Positions 9,304-18,624 are shown, counted from the first letter of the stretch. The stretch: DNA of 64,000 nucleotides from Prolixibacteraceae bacterium (GCA_028683385.1 JAQUIJ010000015.1:1-64000), one strand, 5' to 3'. Numbers and translations are program-made. The notes: generated by a model from the letters alone, not told the origin.

Positions 9304-12300
9304 CTAAAAGGAAATTGATGCACCAAATAGAATTGTACGGCTAACCGGATACATACCACGGTCAACACCCAAACTATTAATGTTCACACTACTTCCAACT
9401 TCAGGATCAGCACCTGGGTATTTCGTAAAAGTATGCAGGTTTTCAATCGATACGTATACCCTTGCTGCAGAGGCAGCTATTTTGCTCATGATATTTTTGG
9501 GTACGGTATATCCGATTTGCACCTGTTTAATTTTCAGATAATCACCTTTGAAAATCATCATATCACTAAACCATGTGTTCGCATCAGCAGTGGCACTTGG
9601 CATAGTACCCGCATGGTTTGTTGGAGTCCATCGATTATCATAAAAAACCTGTAACCTATTAAAATTAATTCGATCTGTTCTCACCATACCTAGCATAACC
9701 TGATGACCTGACGCTCCTTGCAAAAATGTTTTAAAATCGAAATTTTTATACGAAAGATCGATATTAAACCCATAATTAAGCGTAGGAATACCACTGCCAA
9801 TGTATTGTTTATCGGCTGCACTAACCGTATTCGATTCAGTACCATCAGCTTTGTAGAATATGGTTTTTCCGGTTTCCGCATCGATACCCTTGGTTTTATA
9901 GCCATAAAAATACCATATTGGGTGTCCTAAATCGAACCGGGTAACGGTTTGAAGGTTAACTGTAGCCCCGGTAAGGTATGGCATGTTAGGGTTCATGTAA
10001 GTAACTTCATTATGCAGGGTAGCAAAATTGCCACTAATGGAGTAGTTAAGTTTACCTATTTTATTCCTGAAGCTGGCTTCAAATTCAAATCCCCTGTTTT
10101 CAACGTCACCCGCATTTACAGTAGTTGCTGCATTTCCGGTTTCAAGAATTGGAGCCCCGGTAGTTAAAAGGTCTTTTGTTTTCTTGATGTAATAGTCCAT
10201 TGAGATGGAAAGCCGGTCATTAAAGGCACGCAGGTCAACACCAAGGTCCGATTGCTCGCTGGTTTCCCATTTCAGGTCATCGTTACTTAAGTTTGCTGGT
10301 GCAGTAGAACTTGTCATCGTATTTGATGTTCCATTTTCAACCGAAGGATAACTAGTTGGGCCACTTGAATTTGCTGAAGAAAGTGCGGCACGGTAGCCAA
10401 AAGCTCCCAGGTTCGACAAACTTCCGTTTTGTCCCCAGCTAGCTCTAACTTTCATAAAAGACAATACTGTTTTTGGGAAGAAATCCTCGGATGAAACAAC
10501 CCATCCACCTGATGCGGCAGGAAATGTTCCCCAGCGGTTAGCTGTAGGTAAAAAATCAGAACCAGCAGCATCGCGGCGTAAACTAAACTGGAACATGTAT
10601 TTACTCTTGAAATCGTAATTAAAGCGGCTAAAATAAGAAAGCTTCCGGGTGAGGGTTGAGTAACCGCTAACATTATCAGTAGGATTAGAAGCCAGATACG
10701 AAAGGTCGTCAAACAGAGGACTGTCAAAAGAAAGTGGACCTCCATCGGCATGCAGAATATTAATCTTTTCGTTAGAATAAGACATCCCCGCTAATAAAGT
10801 TACATTGTGGTCGCCAATCTTTTTTGCATAAGTCGCAAAATTTTCCAATTGCCAATATGATACTAAACTCATATCGTCAGTAACCCTTGAAACCGAGTTA
10901 TTGGTAGCCGAATCGTAATAATATTGCGGACTGTAAAGATGACTTCGATACGACATGGTCCTGCCACCAAATCTGCTGGTCACTACAAGTCCTTTAAGCG
11001 GAGTCAGATCAATAAATGCATTGCCAAAAAGGAGACTGGTTTGACTTGACGGGGAACTTAAATCCCTGGTGACAAATGGGTTTGCTGTACTCGTAACATA
11101 CTGAGAAACACCATAATATTGACCATCAGAGTTTTTAATATACTTTTGACCAGCTGCGATTCCTGTCTGCATTGCAGCCGGTATATCAGCAGTAGTTTGG
11201 TAATAAACCGGAGTCAATGGGTCAAGCATCAAGGCACTTGTAATAACCGAAGTGTACTCGCTGTTTTCACTGATTGCCTTTAATTCAGTACGGCTATAAG
11301 TCAGGTTATGACCTACTTTGATCCAATTATTAATTTTATGATCGGAATTGAACATCAGTGAATACCGCTGGTATTTATCTTTATCGCCCTTAACAATACC
11401 GTCTTGATTTAAATACGATGCTGACATCATAAAAGAACCCTTTTCGCTTCCTCCGGCAAATGAGAGATAATGTTTTTCGGTAGGAGATGTTTCGAAAATT
11501 TCGTTCTGCCAGTTGGTATCATATTTACTGTTTTCAGCACCAACAGGTAATGTTCCTGCTTCTTTATTATATTGAATATAGTCAGCAGCATTTAAAACAG
11601 GCACATCATTGGCAAGTGATTGCAAGCTGTACTGATATTCGTAATTTACCAGTCCTTTACCAGCTCCGCCACCCTTGGTTGTTACAAGTACAACTCCGTT
11701 TGCACCCTCCGCACCATAAATAGCAGCAGAAGCAGCATCTTTTAACACTTCAATATTTTTGATATTGTTTGGATCAACAGTGCTAAGACTACTAACGCGG
11801 GTGCCGTTTACAATGTAAATAGGCTCTGATGATTTGTTGGACCCATATCCGCGGATACGTACATTTAACTCAGCTCCAGGGGCGCCTGAGTTTTGAATCA
11901 CCTGAACACCAGCCGTTTTGCCCTGCAAAGCCTGTTCTGCTCTTGAATTCGAAGAATTGGCAAGATCTTCAGCCTTAATACTTGAAATAGCTCCAGTTAC
12001 AACGCTCTTTTTTACAGTTCCGTAACCGATAGCAATAACTTCATCAATTCCGATTGATTCTTCTTCCAAAACAACATTGACGGTTGATTCATTTCCAACT
12101 TTTACATCTTTCGATTTCATCCCTACAAATGAAAATTGCAGGGTTGAACTATCAGCAATTTTACCAATCGAGTAATTTCCATCAATATCTGTGATTGTTC
12201 CGTTTGTTGTTCCTTTCACCACAACAGTAACTCCGGGTAACGGATTTCCTCCTGAGTCGACTACTTTACCTGTAATTGATTTTTGTTGTTGAATCGCAGG

Positions 12301-12675
12301 TTCTGACCCATTTTCATTCTTTCTTTTCAAAGCGATATAACGGTCAATAATCTTGTATTCCAGGTTTGTTCCATTCAGTAATTTTTCTAAAACTTCCTTT
12401 ATTTCTTTCTTATCAACGTTAATTGAAACACCCTCCAGAGACTTTATTTCGTCGTTGTTGTAATAAAAATAATACTCCGACTGACTTTCGATTTGTTTTA
12501 ACGCTTCAACCAAAGTCACATTCTTTACATTGATGCTAAGCTTCGTCGATTGAGAATAGACTGAAGCATTTACGCTGATAACAAAGACAAGAATTAAAAA
12601 GCTCGTTAGTTTCATAATTCGTAATAGTTTTTTTAACAGCCTGACATGGCTATTACATTCTCGATGTTTTTTCAT
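9304..12675 (-). CDS. susC: SusC/RagA-family TonB-dependent transporter with STN domain (locus 1)
   Basis: 1123 residues from the ATG giving MKKHRECNSH. The hydrophobic signal segment lies about 30 residues in (LTSFLILVFVISVNASVYSQ), so a still later start at MKLTSF is possible. Order: STN domain (LSINVKNVTLVEALKQIESQ), carboxypeptidase-D regulatory-like beta domain (GKVVDSGGNPLPGVTVVVKG), TonB plug beginning at the DEVIAIGYGT box, then a 22-strand-type barrel ending in a terminal Phe. The STN domain normally contacts FecR, which fits the fecR gene just upstream and implies substrate-triggered signalling to the ECF sigma factor. It imports oligosaccharide together with SusD. Confidence 0.95.
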   Translation of the reverse strand: MKKHRECNSHVRLLKKLLRIMKLTSFLILVFVISVNASVYSQSTKLSINVKNVTLVEALKQIESQSEYYFYYNNDEIKSLEGVSINVDKKEIKEVLEKLLNGTNLEYKIIDRYIALKRKNENGSEPAIQQQKSITGKVVDSGGNPLPGVTVVVKGTTNGTITDIDGNYSIGKIADSSTLQFSFVGMKSKDVKVGNESTVNVVLEEESIGIDEVIAIGYGTVKKSVVTGAISSIKAEDLANSSNSRAEQALQGKTAGVQVIQNSGAPGAELNVRIRGYGSNKSSEPIYIVNGTRVSSLSTVDPNNIKNIEVLKDAASAAIYGAEGANGVVLVTTKGGGAGKGLVNYEYQYSLQSLANDVPVLNAADYIQYNKEAGTLPVGAENSKYDTNWQNEIFETSPTEKHYLSFAGGSEKGSFMMSASYLNQDGIVKGDKDKYQRYSLMFNSDHKINNWIKVGHNLTYSRTELKAISENSEYTSVITSALMLDPLTPVYYQTTADIPAAMQTGIAAGQKYIKNSDGQYYGVSQYVTSTANPFVTRDLSSPSSQTSLLFGNAFIDLTPLKGLVVTSRFGGRTMSYRSHLYSPQYYYDSATNNSVSRVTDDMSLVSYWQLENFATYAKKIGDHNVTLLAGMSYSNEKINILHADGGPLSFDSPLFDDLSYLASNPTDNVSGYSTLTRKLSYFSRFNYDFKSKYMFQFSLRRDAAGSDFLPTANRWGTFPAASGGWVVSSEDFFPKTVLSFMKVRASWGQNGSLSNLGAFGYRAALSSANSSGPTSYPSVENGTSNTMTSSTAPANLSNDDLKWETSEQSDLGVDLRAFNDRLSISMDYYIKKTKDLLTTGAPILETGNAATTVNAGDVENRGFEFEASFRNKIGKLNYSISGNFATLHNEVTYMNPNMPYLTGATVNLQTVTRFDLGHPIWYFYGYKTKGIDAETGKTIFYKADGTESNTVSAADKQYIGSGIPTLNYGFNIDLSYKNFDFKTFLQGASGHQVMLGMVRTDRINFNRLQVFYDNRWTPTNHAGTMPSATADANTWFSDMMIFKGDYLKIKQVQIGYTVPKNIMSKIAASAARVYVSIENLHTFTKYPGADPEVGSSVNINSLGVDRGMYPVSRTILFGASISF

Positions 12676-12682
12676 AATTTTG
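12675..12682 (+). promoter_or_regulatory. Candidate -7 box TAATTTTG for an antisense RNA
   Basis: A perfect TAnnTTTG Bacteroidota -7 element on the plus strand, starting at the last base of the susC start-codon complement. No clear -33 TTTG is seen at the usual distance. It would drive transcription across the susC leader. Confidence 0.35.
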
Positions 12683-12687
12683 TGTAG

Positions 12688-12764
12688 TTTAAAATGAAAC
12701 AATTATTGTTTTATTTTCCGGCGATGAAATGGGTCCAAGCATTTCATCGCTTTCTTTTTATTCC
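12688..12764 (+). ncRNA. Candidate cis-antisense RNA in the fecR-susC gap (locus 1)
   Basis: An RNA of about 75 nt is predicted from the plus-strand TAnnTTTG box to the plus-strand terminator that ends before the fecR stop. It would be fully antisense to the 5' leader of susC. Cis-antisense RNAs in this place (DonS type) are known from Bacteroides Sus-like loci run by ECF sigma/anti-sigma pairs. Position, size and terminator direction fit; transcription is not shown. Confidence 0.4.
12721..12763 (+). terminator. Plus-strand intrinsic terminator between fecR and susC (locus 1)
   Basis: A perfect 11-bp stem GCGATGAAATG/CATTTCATCGC with an 8-nt loop, then TTTCTTTTTATT on the plus strand. On the minus strand, the direction of fecR and susC, no U-run follows, so it is oriented to stop antisense transcripts. 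Confidence 0.7.
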
Positions 12765-12781
12765 ATATTCAAAAGTTTAGT

Positions 12782-13783
12782 TTATTTCGACATGATTGTG
12801 ATTAAATTTTTCTCATTGGGGCGTACCTGATACTGAAACCTGATGGGAGCCAACTGCTCCATTGCCATAATGGTCTGGTCAATTGGCTTAGCTCTCAAAA
12901 TAGTTCCCGAAAAGTTATAGTCTTTCAATGATTCCTGGCTAAATCTGATTTCAACATTGTACCAACGCTCCATCTTTTTTGCAATTTCGCTCAGCTTCTC
13001 CGAATTGAAGGTGATTTTGCCATCCTTCCAACTGGTATAAAAATAAGAATCGGCATTTTGTACCTGAATTGATGAATTTCCATCCGATTTTACGGCAATT
13101 TGCCCTGGAGTTATCTCTCCTATCTTATGGCCAACCAAGTCGTTGATCTGAACCTTACCTTCGTCAAGAAAAACAGATTGAGTTGGCTCTGACAGATATG
13201 CAGAAAGATTGAAAGAGGTTCCCAAAACTTCAACTTCGAGCTTGCCCGTTTTCACCTTAAAAGGCAGGTGTTTGTTTGGAGCAACTTTAAAATAGGCTTC
13301 ACCTTCCATGAACACATTTCTCTCATTCTGATTGAACTTATTTGGATATTTAAATTTCGTTCCCGAATTCAACCAAACTTCAGTTCCATCGAAAAGGAAT
13401 AGATGACCTGTTTGTCCATACATCACTTCCATTTCAGCGTATTGAACATCATTACCATCTCCGGTTAACAAAGAATGGGCATATAAACCAGATACAAATG
13501 CCAATACAAGAATCGCAGCGTATTTCAGTAATGCTGCCGTAGAAGGTAAAAATCGCTTTTTGACAACTGCATCTTCAATGACACTCCAGGAGCTGGCTTT
13601 ATCTGATTCATGCAATTGTTTAGCACCTTTTAAGCCCTGATAAATCTGATCACCTTTGGTATAGAGCCGTCGATTCTGAGGATATTCCAGCTCTTGTTCC
13701 AGCAACGTATTTTCATCAGGATCGAGTTCGTCATGCAACTTTCCAGAAATTAAATCCCAATACTTGTTATCATTCTTTTCCAT
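12782..13783 (-). CDS. fecR: FecR-family anti-sigma factor (locus 1)
   Basis: 333 residues from MEKNDNKYWDL; an eight-codon longer start is possible but less likely. Order: a cytoplasmic N-terminal part of about 85 residues that would hold the sigma factor, one membrane helix (YAAILVLAFVSGLYAHSLL), the periplasmic FecR domain with LFDGTEVWLNSGT, and a C-terminal STN-like/DUF4974 domain (KMERWYNVEIRF). It relays the SusC STN signal to the sigma factor encoded 189 bases upstream. The upstream gap holds no gene. Confidence 0.93.
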   Translation of the reverse strand: MEKNDNKYWDLISGKLHDELDPDENTLLEQELEYPQNRRLYTKGDQIYQGLKGAKQLHESDKASSWSVIEDAVVKKRFLPSTAALLKYAAILVLAFVSGLYAHSLLTGDGNDVQYAEMEVMYGQTGHLFLFDGTEVWLNSGTKFKYPNKFNQNERNVFMEGEAYFKVAPNKHLPFKVKTGKLEVEVLGTSFNLSAYLSEPTQSVFLDEGKVQINDLVGHKIGEITPGQIAVKSDGNSSIQVQNADSYFYTSWKDGKITFNSEKLSEIAKKMERWYNVEIRFSQESLKDYNFSGTILRAKPIDQTIMAMEQLAPIRFQYQVRPNEKNLITIMSK

Positions 13784-13972
13784 TGTAAACCTGTATATAT
13801 AACCCACGACGCAAAAACGGGATAAACAGGGTGACAGGAATTACATCTTTTTTCAATAAAGTATCAATTTAATTTGCTGGCTTGGGTATAACAGCAGCTT
13901 ATAGAGGAGGTGACTCTCCCACTCAATCCGAATTAACAATTGAATATCAAACCAATACCTAATTGAAAATGA

Positions 13973-14545
13973 TTAAGAATTAAATTGCGATTTGGGAGTT
14001 TTTATTAAAAGGTGAAAGAGTAAAAAATTAGTTGGATCAAGTTCCTCTTTCAGAAACTGATATGCGCGCCCCATCTGAGTTTTTACTGTATTAACGGAAA
14101 TATTCAGACGGGCTGCAACTTCCTTATAGGATAGCGATTCGAAGGCGGCTAGCTCAAGTATTCTTCGCCTTTGCTCAGGCATACGCTGAATGGCCTGATA
14201 AAGTCCGGCATAATAATCAAAGTGGTTGATTGTCGTTTCATCGGGCACATCAGGAAGGGTTTCAAGTCCTATAACCAACTGATGTTTCGATTTTCTGGCC
14301 TGGCTCACAATTTGGTTCCGGAGCATCAGGTAAAGATATGATTTTAAAGATTTTTCGATGAAAATATATTGACGGCGCTCCCATAGTTTTATGAAACAAT
14401 CAGAAACCAACTCTTCAGTATGAGTTGCATTGCGGCTATATTTGCAGGCCCACAACCACATCTGGTAATAATATTTTTCGTGCAAAACTTTCAACGCCCT
14501 AACATCACCCTCAACAATTTTACTCCAAATATTCTGATCGTCCAT
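13973..14545 (-). CDS. ECF RNA polymerase sigma factor (locus 1)
   Basis: 190 residues in the usual ECF size range. Region 2 is seen in TEELVSDCFIKLWERR, and region 4 with its helix-turn-helix in LSYKEVAARLNISVNTVKTQMGRAYQFLKEEL. It should direct transcription of the adjacent susC/susD operon when FecR releases it. It is the first gene of the locus; a 228-base gap precedes it, in which I could not define a promoter. Confidence 0.93.
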   Translation of the reverse strand: MDDQNIWSKIVEGDVRALKVLHEKYYYQMWLWACKYSRNATHTEELVSDCFIKLWERRQYIFIEKSLKSYLYLMLRNQIVSQARKSKHQLVIGLETLPDVPDETTINHFDYYAGLYQAIQRMPEQRRRILELAAFESLSYKEVAARLNISVNTVKTQMGRAYQFLKEELDPTNFLLFHLLIKTPKSQFNS

Positions 14546-14773
14546 GTTTGTTTACCAATAAATGGTTTTTAGAAAATATATCAAACCCGAATTAAGCGAA
14601 TAAGCTTTTGCCAAAAGCTAACTCCTATAAACATAAATCACTGAAACCCATTTAAATGCTAAAAAGAGGATGAATCCATTTCCTGAAATCCATTCCTCTT
14701 TTTAGGTCTTAATTCAAAATTGATTATCAACAGAAATACCTGTTAATAAATAAATTATCTAAAATCAGTATTG

Positions 14774-15811
14774 TTATTTTACAAAATCTGATTTCAAAAG
14801 AAAATCGGCACTTTCCTTAATTCCTTCGAGTGAGGTCTTAAGTATTTCGGCCTGTACTTTCGGATCCTGAGGACCAAATCCCAGAGGAGGAGCTCCCTGA
14901 CCATCCTTTGGCCTGTTTTTCATCATATTAGCCATAAAATCGGCCATATTACCGCCCTTCGCCTGAATGTCTTTCATTTGATTCATCATGGCCATCGATT
15001 GTTCCCGTTGTTCTTTAGTCATTTTGGCTTCCATTTCAACAAACCAATCCGTATTGCCATTTTTGTAGAACTGATTGAAAATCGCTTCGTAGTTGATCTT
15101 ACCTGTTGCGCCAACCACATATTCATCTTTGATATGCAATAATTTGAAACGGGTCGGATATTTCTTCAGATAAGCAACAGGATCCTGTCCACCAACCGTA
15201 ATCCAGTAAACATCCATCTGGAAGAATACTTTATCAGGATCAGTGTTGGCTAGAAGAAAATCTTCATACAATTGATCCGTATTTGGGATCTTAACGAATT
15301 CAATATGGTGGTTGTGATAACCAAATTTGATTCCTCTCTTATTCGCCTCATCACCAATTTTGTTCATCAAATCACATTCAGCCTTTAGCCCTTCAACTGT
15401 ACCTGACCAAATATTCATTGGGAAAATTACATATTTGCATCCCAAAATTTTATGGTCGTCAAACACTTTTCCCCAAGCTGCCAAAGAGCCTTCAACATCT
15501 TTCAGATCAAATTTACCACGTGCATGGCTTGAAATAATTTCCATACCATATTTCTTAGCCAAAGCAGCATACTCGGCGGGTTTGTATCCGGCAACCAATC
15601 CGGTATTCGCATCGTAATTCGAAATCTCCATCACAACATAACCATCATCAGCAAGTGCTTTGAATGAACCTTCGATATCCGATTCAAGGCCTTTCACAGA
15701 ATATGTTGCGATTCCAATATGTTTTTTAGGGCTGGAAGCTCCAAAAGAAGTTGATGAAGTATAGAAAAGCGTCAAAATCGCAATAAAACAAAAGCTTAAA
15801 GTTTTTTTCAT
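14774..15811 (-). CDS. Exported sugar phosphate isomerase/epimerase-like TIM barrel with Met-rich insertion
   Basis: 345 residues; signal peptide ending near STSFGA. Xylose-isomerase-like TIM-barrel motifs are present: a GYHNHHIEF block, FQMDVYWITVGG and LLHIKDEY, which supply the metal and substrate residues. Between about residues 270 and 325 there is an extra Met- and Gln-rich stretch (SMAMMNQMK, MADFMANMMKN) followed by a Gly/Pro segment that the neighbouring paralogue lacks. Such exported TIM barrels occur with Gfo/Idh/MocA dehydrogenases in pathways that open glycosides through 3-keto intermediates. It lies 14 bases after the next gene on the right and is co-transcribed with it. Confidence 0.85.
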   Translation of the reverse strand: MKKTLSFCFIAILTLFYTSSTSFGASSPKKHIGIATYSVKGLESDIEGSFKALADDGYVVMEISNYDANTGLVAGYKPAEYAALAKKYGMEIISSHARGKFDLKDVEGSLAAWGKVFDDHKILGCKYVIFPMNIWSGTVEGLKAECDLMNKIGDEANKRGIKFGYHNHHIEFVKIPNTDQLYEDFLLANTDPDKVFFQMDVYWITVGGQDPVAYLKKYPTRFKLLHIKDEYVVGATGKINYEAIFNQFYKNGNTDWFVEMEAKMTKEQREQSMAMMNQMKDIQAKGGNMADFMANMMKNRPKDGQGAPPLGFGPQDPKVQAEILKTSLEGIKESADFLLKSDFVK

Positions 15812-15825
15812 GAGTATTTTAAAAA

Positions 15826-16773
15826 TTATTTAACGAATGAAGCATTGTTCAGGTAATCGAAACAGCCCTTAACACCTTCGAATTGAGTCATGTTAGATTT
15901 TATCTTTTCAATTTCAACATAAAATTCGTTGATCCCAATTGAATACGCTTTTTTGAAGATGTTTTCGAAATTCATCATTCCAGACTGGCCTAAAACTGAG
16001 CGGTCTTTGATATGTAAAACCTGAATGCGTGTTGGATATTTTTCAAAATAATCGAGTGGATCCATCTGACCCATAACCGTCCAGTAAACATCCATTTCGA
16101 AGAATACCAAAGCAGGATCTGTTGCTTCCATCATCAGGTCATAAACGATGTCGCCAACCGGACGAAGAACGGCTCCCGGACCAGTAGGGAGAGTTTCACC
16201 TGGTTTTGCAATCCGTTTGAACTCCATGTTGTGGTTGTGGTATCCCCATTTAATACCGGCAGCTTTTGCTATCTCACCAGCATTGTTGAAGACTTCGCCT
16301 ACCAGCTTGGCATCATCGTGGGTTTCAATTGTCGGCATTCCCGGCTGAATTAAACGGCCAACACCTAATTTTACATGATCCTCAACGGCTAACTTCCACC
16401 AATCGGATATTTTGGCAACATTGTCTTTAGTGTACGTCCTTTCCGGAGGATTCACATGAGCACTGGTTATTTTCAAACCTGCATCTTCAGCAATTTTACG
16501 GTATTCGCTAACCTCATATTGACCCATCTTCCGATTGCCATAGCCAGCCAGTTCGATTGTGCTGTAACCAATTTCTTTTATTTTTTTCATTCCTTCCGGA
16601 ACATTCTCGGTCAGTTCTTTCATTAATGAATAGATCTGCAACCCGATCACCTTTTTCCCGGCAATCGTTGGTGCAGTTTTAGCCGATGCAATAACAGGAG
16701 CGAAATTTCCAGCCATCAAACCACCGGCTGTTAGTAAAGATATTTTCTTTAAAAAATCACGTTTTGACTCCAT
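15826..16773 (-). CDS. Exported sugar phosphate isomerase/epimerase-like TIM barrel
   Basis: 315 residues from MESKRDFLKKISLLTAGG, which looks like a Tat-type or Tat-derived leader (KRDFLKK, one Arg replaced by Lys) with a hydrophobic core ending near VIASA; the longer frame upstream spoils this leader. The TIM-barrel motifs WGYHNHNMEF, FFEMDVYWTVMGQMDPL and VLHIKDRS mirror those of its paralogue, with no Met-rich insertion. Probably an epimerase, isomerase or lyase acting on a keto-sugar in the periplasm. Overlap in role with its paralogue is unclear. Confidence 0.87.
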   Translation of the reverse strand: MESKRDFLKKISLLTAGGLMAGNFAPVIASAKTAPTIAGKKVIGLQIYSLMKELTENVPEGMKKIKEIGYSTIELAGYGNRKMGQYEVSEYRKIAEDAGLKITSAHVNPPERTYTKDNVAKISDWWKLAVEDHVKLGVGRLIQPGMPTIETHDDAKLVGEVFNNAGEIAKAAGIKWGYHNHNMEFKRIAKPGETLPTGPGAVLRPVGDIVYDLMMEATDPALVFFEMDVYWTVMGQMDPLDYFEKYPTRIQVLHIKDRSVLGQSGMMNFENIFKKAYSIGINEFYVEIEKIKSNMTQFEGVKGCFDYLNNASFVK

Positions 16774-16822
16774 CATAATTTTTGATATTAGAATTTGTTG
16801 GTATGTGTTTAAGTATTGAAAA

Positions 16823-16889
16823 TGCCCCGAAAAGCCAATCATTTTGCAGGACTATAAAGACTACTGCAAATAAAAACTTTTCGGGGCAA
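16823..16889 (-). terminator. Large stem-loop after the Gfo/Idh/MocA gene
   Basis: Perfect 12-bp arms TGCCCCGAAAAG/CTTTTCGGGGCA enclosing a 43-nt loop with a smaller inverted repeat around TTGCAG. On the minus strand ATTTTC follows. It may attenuate read-through into the TIM-barrel pair. Confidence 0.5.
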
Positions 16890-16894
16890 ATGTA

Positions 16895-18310
16895 TTATTT
16901 GTATAACGAATACGGATTTCTGTAATCGTAATGGTATAAACGGTGAGCAGCAGCTTCTTTATCGTCGCCAAAACTCAATGTTGCAGGATTCCATTTTACC
17001 GGACGTTGAAGTTCGGTAGCCATGTTTCCAAGGCAACAAGTGATTGCAGTGCTACAACCTACTTCGATTGGAGCGATCGGATTGTTACGCGAACGAACAC
17101 TGTCAACAAAATTCTGCATGTGTGGAGAGCTGATTTCAAAACTTCCGCTTCCTTTGGCTGCGCTTTTCTGCATTTCCTCAAACATTTTTTTGCGTTCTTC
17201 AGGAGTCAGATTTTTCGGACGTCTTCCGGCTAATTCAGCTGGAACAAGAGATGCATCAGAACAAGCCAGGTAACCGCGGGCAACTTCGATCCATCCTTTG
17301 GTACCTATAAATTTGATACCCTGAGCATTTGGCATATCTTCCAGATAAGGCTGTTCAGTCATTTCAACACCTGTAAGATATTTAAATGTAAGATAAGGCT
17401 GATCCTTGTATCCTTTAGGAGTAATAAGAGCAGGACCCGATCCATCCATTCCGATGGCAGCCTGTGCAATGTCGAACATGTGAGCACCCCAGTCGGCGGT
17501 AAAACCATTACCGGTTTCGCGGTACCAACGCCATGCTCCCCAAAGTTTTTCCCTTTCTTCAGGTTCCAATGAAATTGGTGGGCAAAGATCTGAATTATAA
17601 TGAATCTTTGGATCGTTTAATGGCCCCATCCATAAATTGAAATTCAGGTTTCCTGGAATAGCCATTTCTGGTAAATCCAATGGTTTTGGCGGATCACCAA
17701 CTTTGGCATAAATTTTTTCAATATGTCCAATAGCACCAGCTTGAACCAATTCAATGGCTTTCTGGAATTCTTTGCTCGAACGCTGCTGACTTCCAACCTG
17801 AACGACGCGTTTGTTTGCTTTGGCAACTTTCACCATCTGGAGACTTTCGGTAATTGTAAACGAAAGCGGTTTTTGCACATACACATCTTTCCCTGCCTGA
17901 CAGGCGTGAATAGTCATTAAGGCGTGCCAGTGGTCAGGAGAACATACTTCTACAGCATCAATATCTGTGCGCTCAAGCAATTCTTCGTACTGCTCGTACA
18001 TGTCGCAACGGCCTGCCACCGATTTGCTGGCTTGCCAGGCTTCGACACGCTTTTTGAAGCGCTTTTGTTTCATGCCGTCAACATCGCAGCAGGCAGCTAT
18101 CTGTACACCAGGAACACTGGAAAAACTGCCAAAATCGTTTATCCCCTGTTGTCCAAGGCCGATAAAGCCCATAACTACGCGGTCGCTTGGGGCAATACGG
18201 GTTCCGTCGCTCATAGTCCAACTTGGAAGGATGGTAAGTCCGGTAAGGCCAATCGCAGAAAGTCCCAGAAAGTTACGTCTGTTCATTCCACTTGTTGAAT
18301 TTTCTTTCAT
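16895..18310 (-). CDS. Tat-exported Gfo/Idh/MocA-family oxidoreductase
   Basis: 471 residues with a twin-arginine leader (MNRRNFLGLSAIGLTG), so it is folded with its NAD(P) cofactor before export. The Rossmann motif is FIGLGQQG, the nucleotide-sugar linker EKP motif is VQKP, and the catalytic region is ADWGAHMFDIAQ. Family members oxidise a sugar hydroxyl, often at C3, with tightly bound NAD. Its neighbours downstream are two exported TIM barrels, which suggests a periplasmic oxidise-then-rearrange or eliminate sequence on a glycoside. It lies between the two Sus loci and may serve either. Confidence 0.92.
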   Translation of the reverse strand: MKENSTSGMNRRNFLGLSAIGLTGLTILPSWTMSDGTRIAPSDRVVMGFIGLGQQGINDFGSFSSVPGVQIAACCDVDGMKQKRFKKRVEAWQASKSVAGRCDMYEQYEELLERTDIDAVEVCSPDHWHALMTIHACQAGKDVYVQKPLSFTITESLQMVKVAKANKRVVQVGSQQRSSKEFQKAIELVQAGAIGHIEKIYAKVGDPPKPLDLPEMAIPGNLNFNLWMGPLNDPKIHYNSDLCPPISLEPEEREKLWGAWRWYRETGNGFTADWGAHMFDIAQAAIGMDGSGPALITPKGYKDQPYLTFKYLTGVEMTEQPYLEDMPNAQGIKFIGTKGWIEVARGYLACSDASLVPAELAGRRPKNLTPEERKKMFEEMQKSAAKGSGSFEISSPHMQNFVDSVRSRNNPIAPIEVGCSTAITCCLGNMATELQRPVKWNPATLSFGDDKEAAAHRLYHYDYRNPYSLYK

Positions 18311-18591
18311 TGGTAGATTGATTTAGTTTGTGGTTATTTAAATATAATTCTTTTAAACACTATAATACATCCTTTTGTACTAAAATGTTGTCTAGCAAAC
18401 AATTGGATGCCTTCATAAAAAAGTGCGTCGAACTGACACAATGATAGTTTTTTTATTCCAATCCAGAACAGATTTTACTTTTGTTGTAAAACATACCGGA
18501 CGACATCTGACATTTTTTTTAACGACGATCATTGCAAAAATTCAGGGATAAAATAGTTGGAGTGTAACTGTATGATGGAGTGACTTAAAAA
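18311..18591. other. Gene-free stretch upstream of the Gfo/Idh/MocA gene
   Basis: AT-rich, with no open frame of note and no repeat. It should hold the promoter of the minus-strand oxidoreductase operon, but I could not place one with confidence. Confidence 0.4.
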
Positions 18592-18624
18592 GAAAAAAAC
18601 CTCTGTTATTTCTGGCAAAGAGGG
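18592..18624 (-). terminator. Intrinsic terminator ending locus 2
   Basis: CCTCT/AGAGG stem with a 14-nt loop, followed by TTTTTTT on the minus strand, about 120 bases past the stop of the outer-membrane-type protein gene. Confidence 0.65.
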
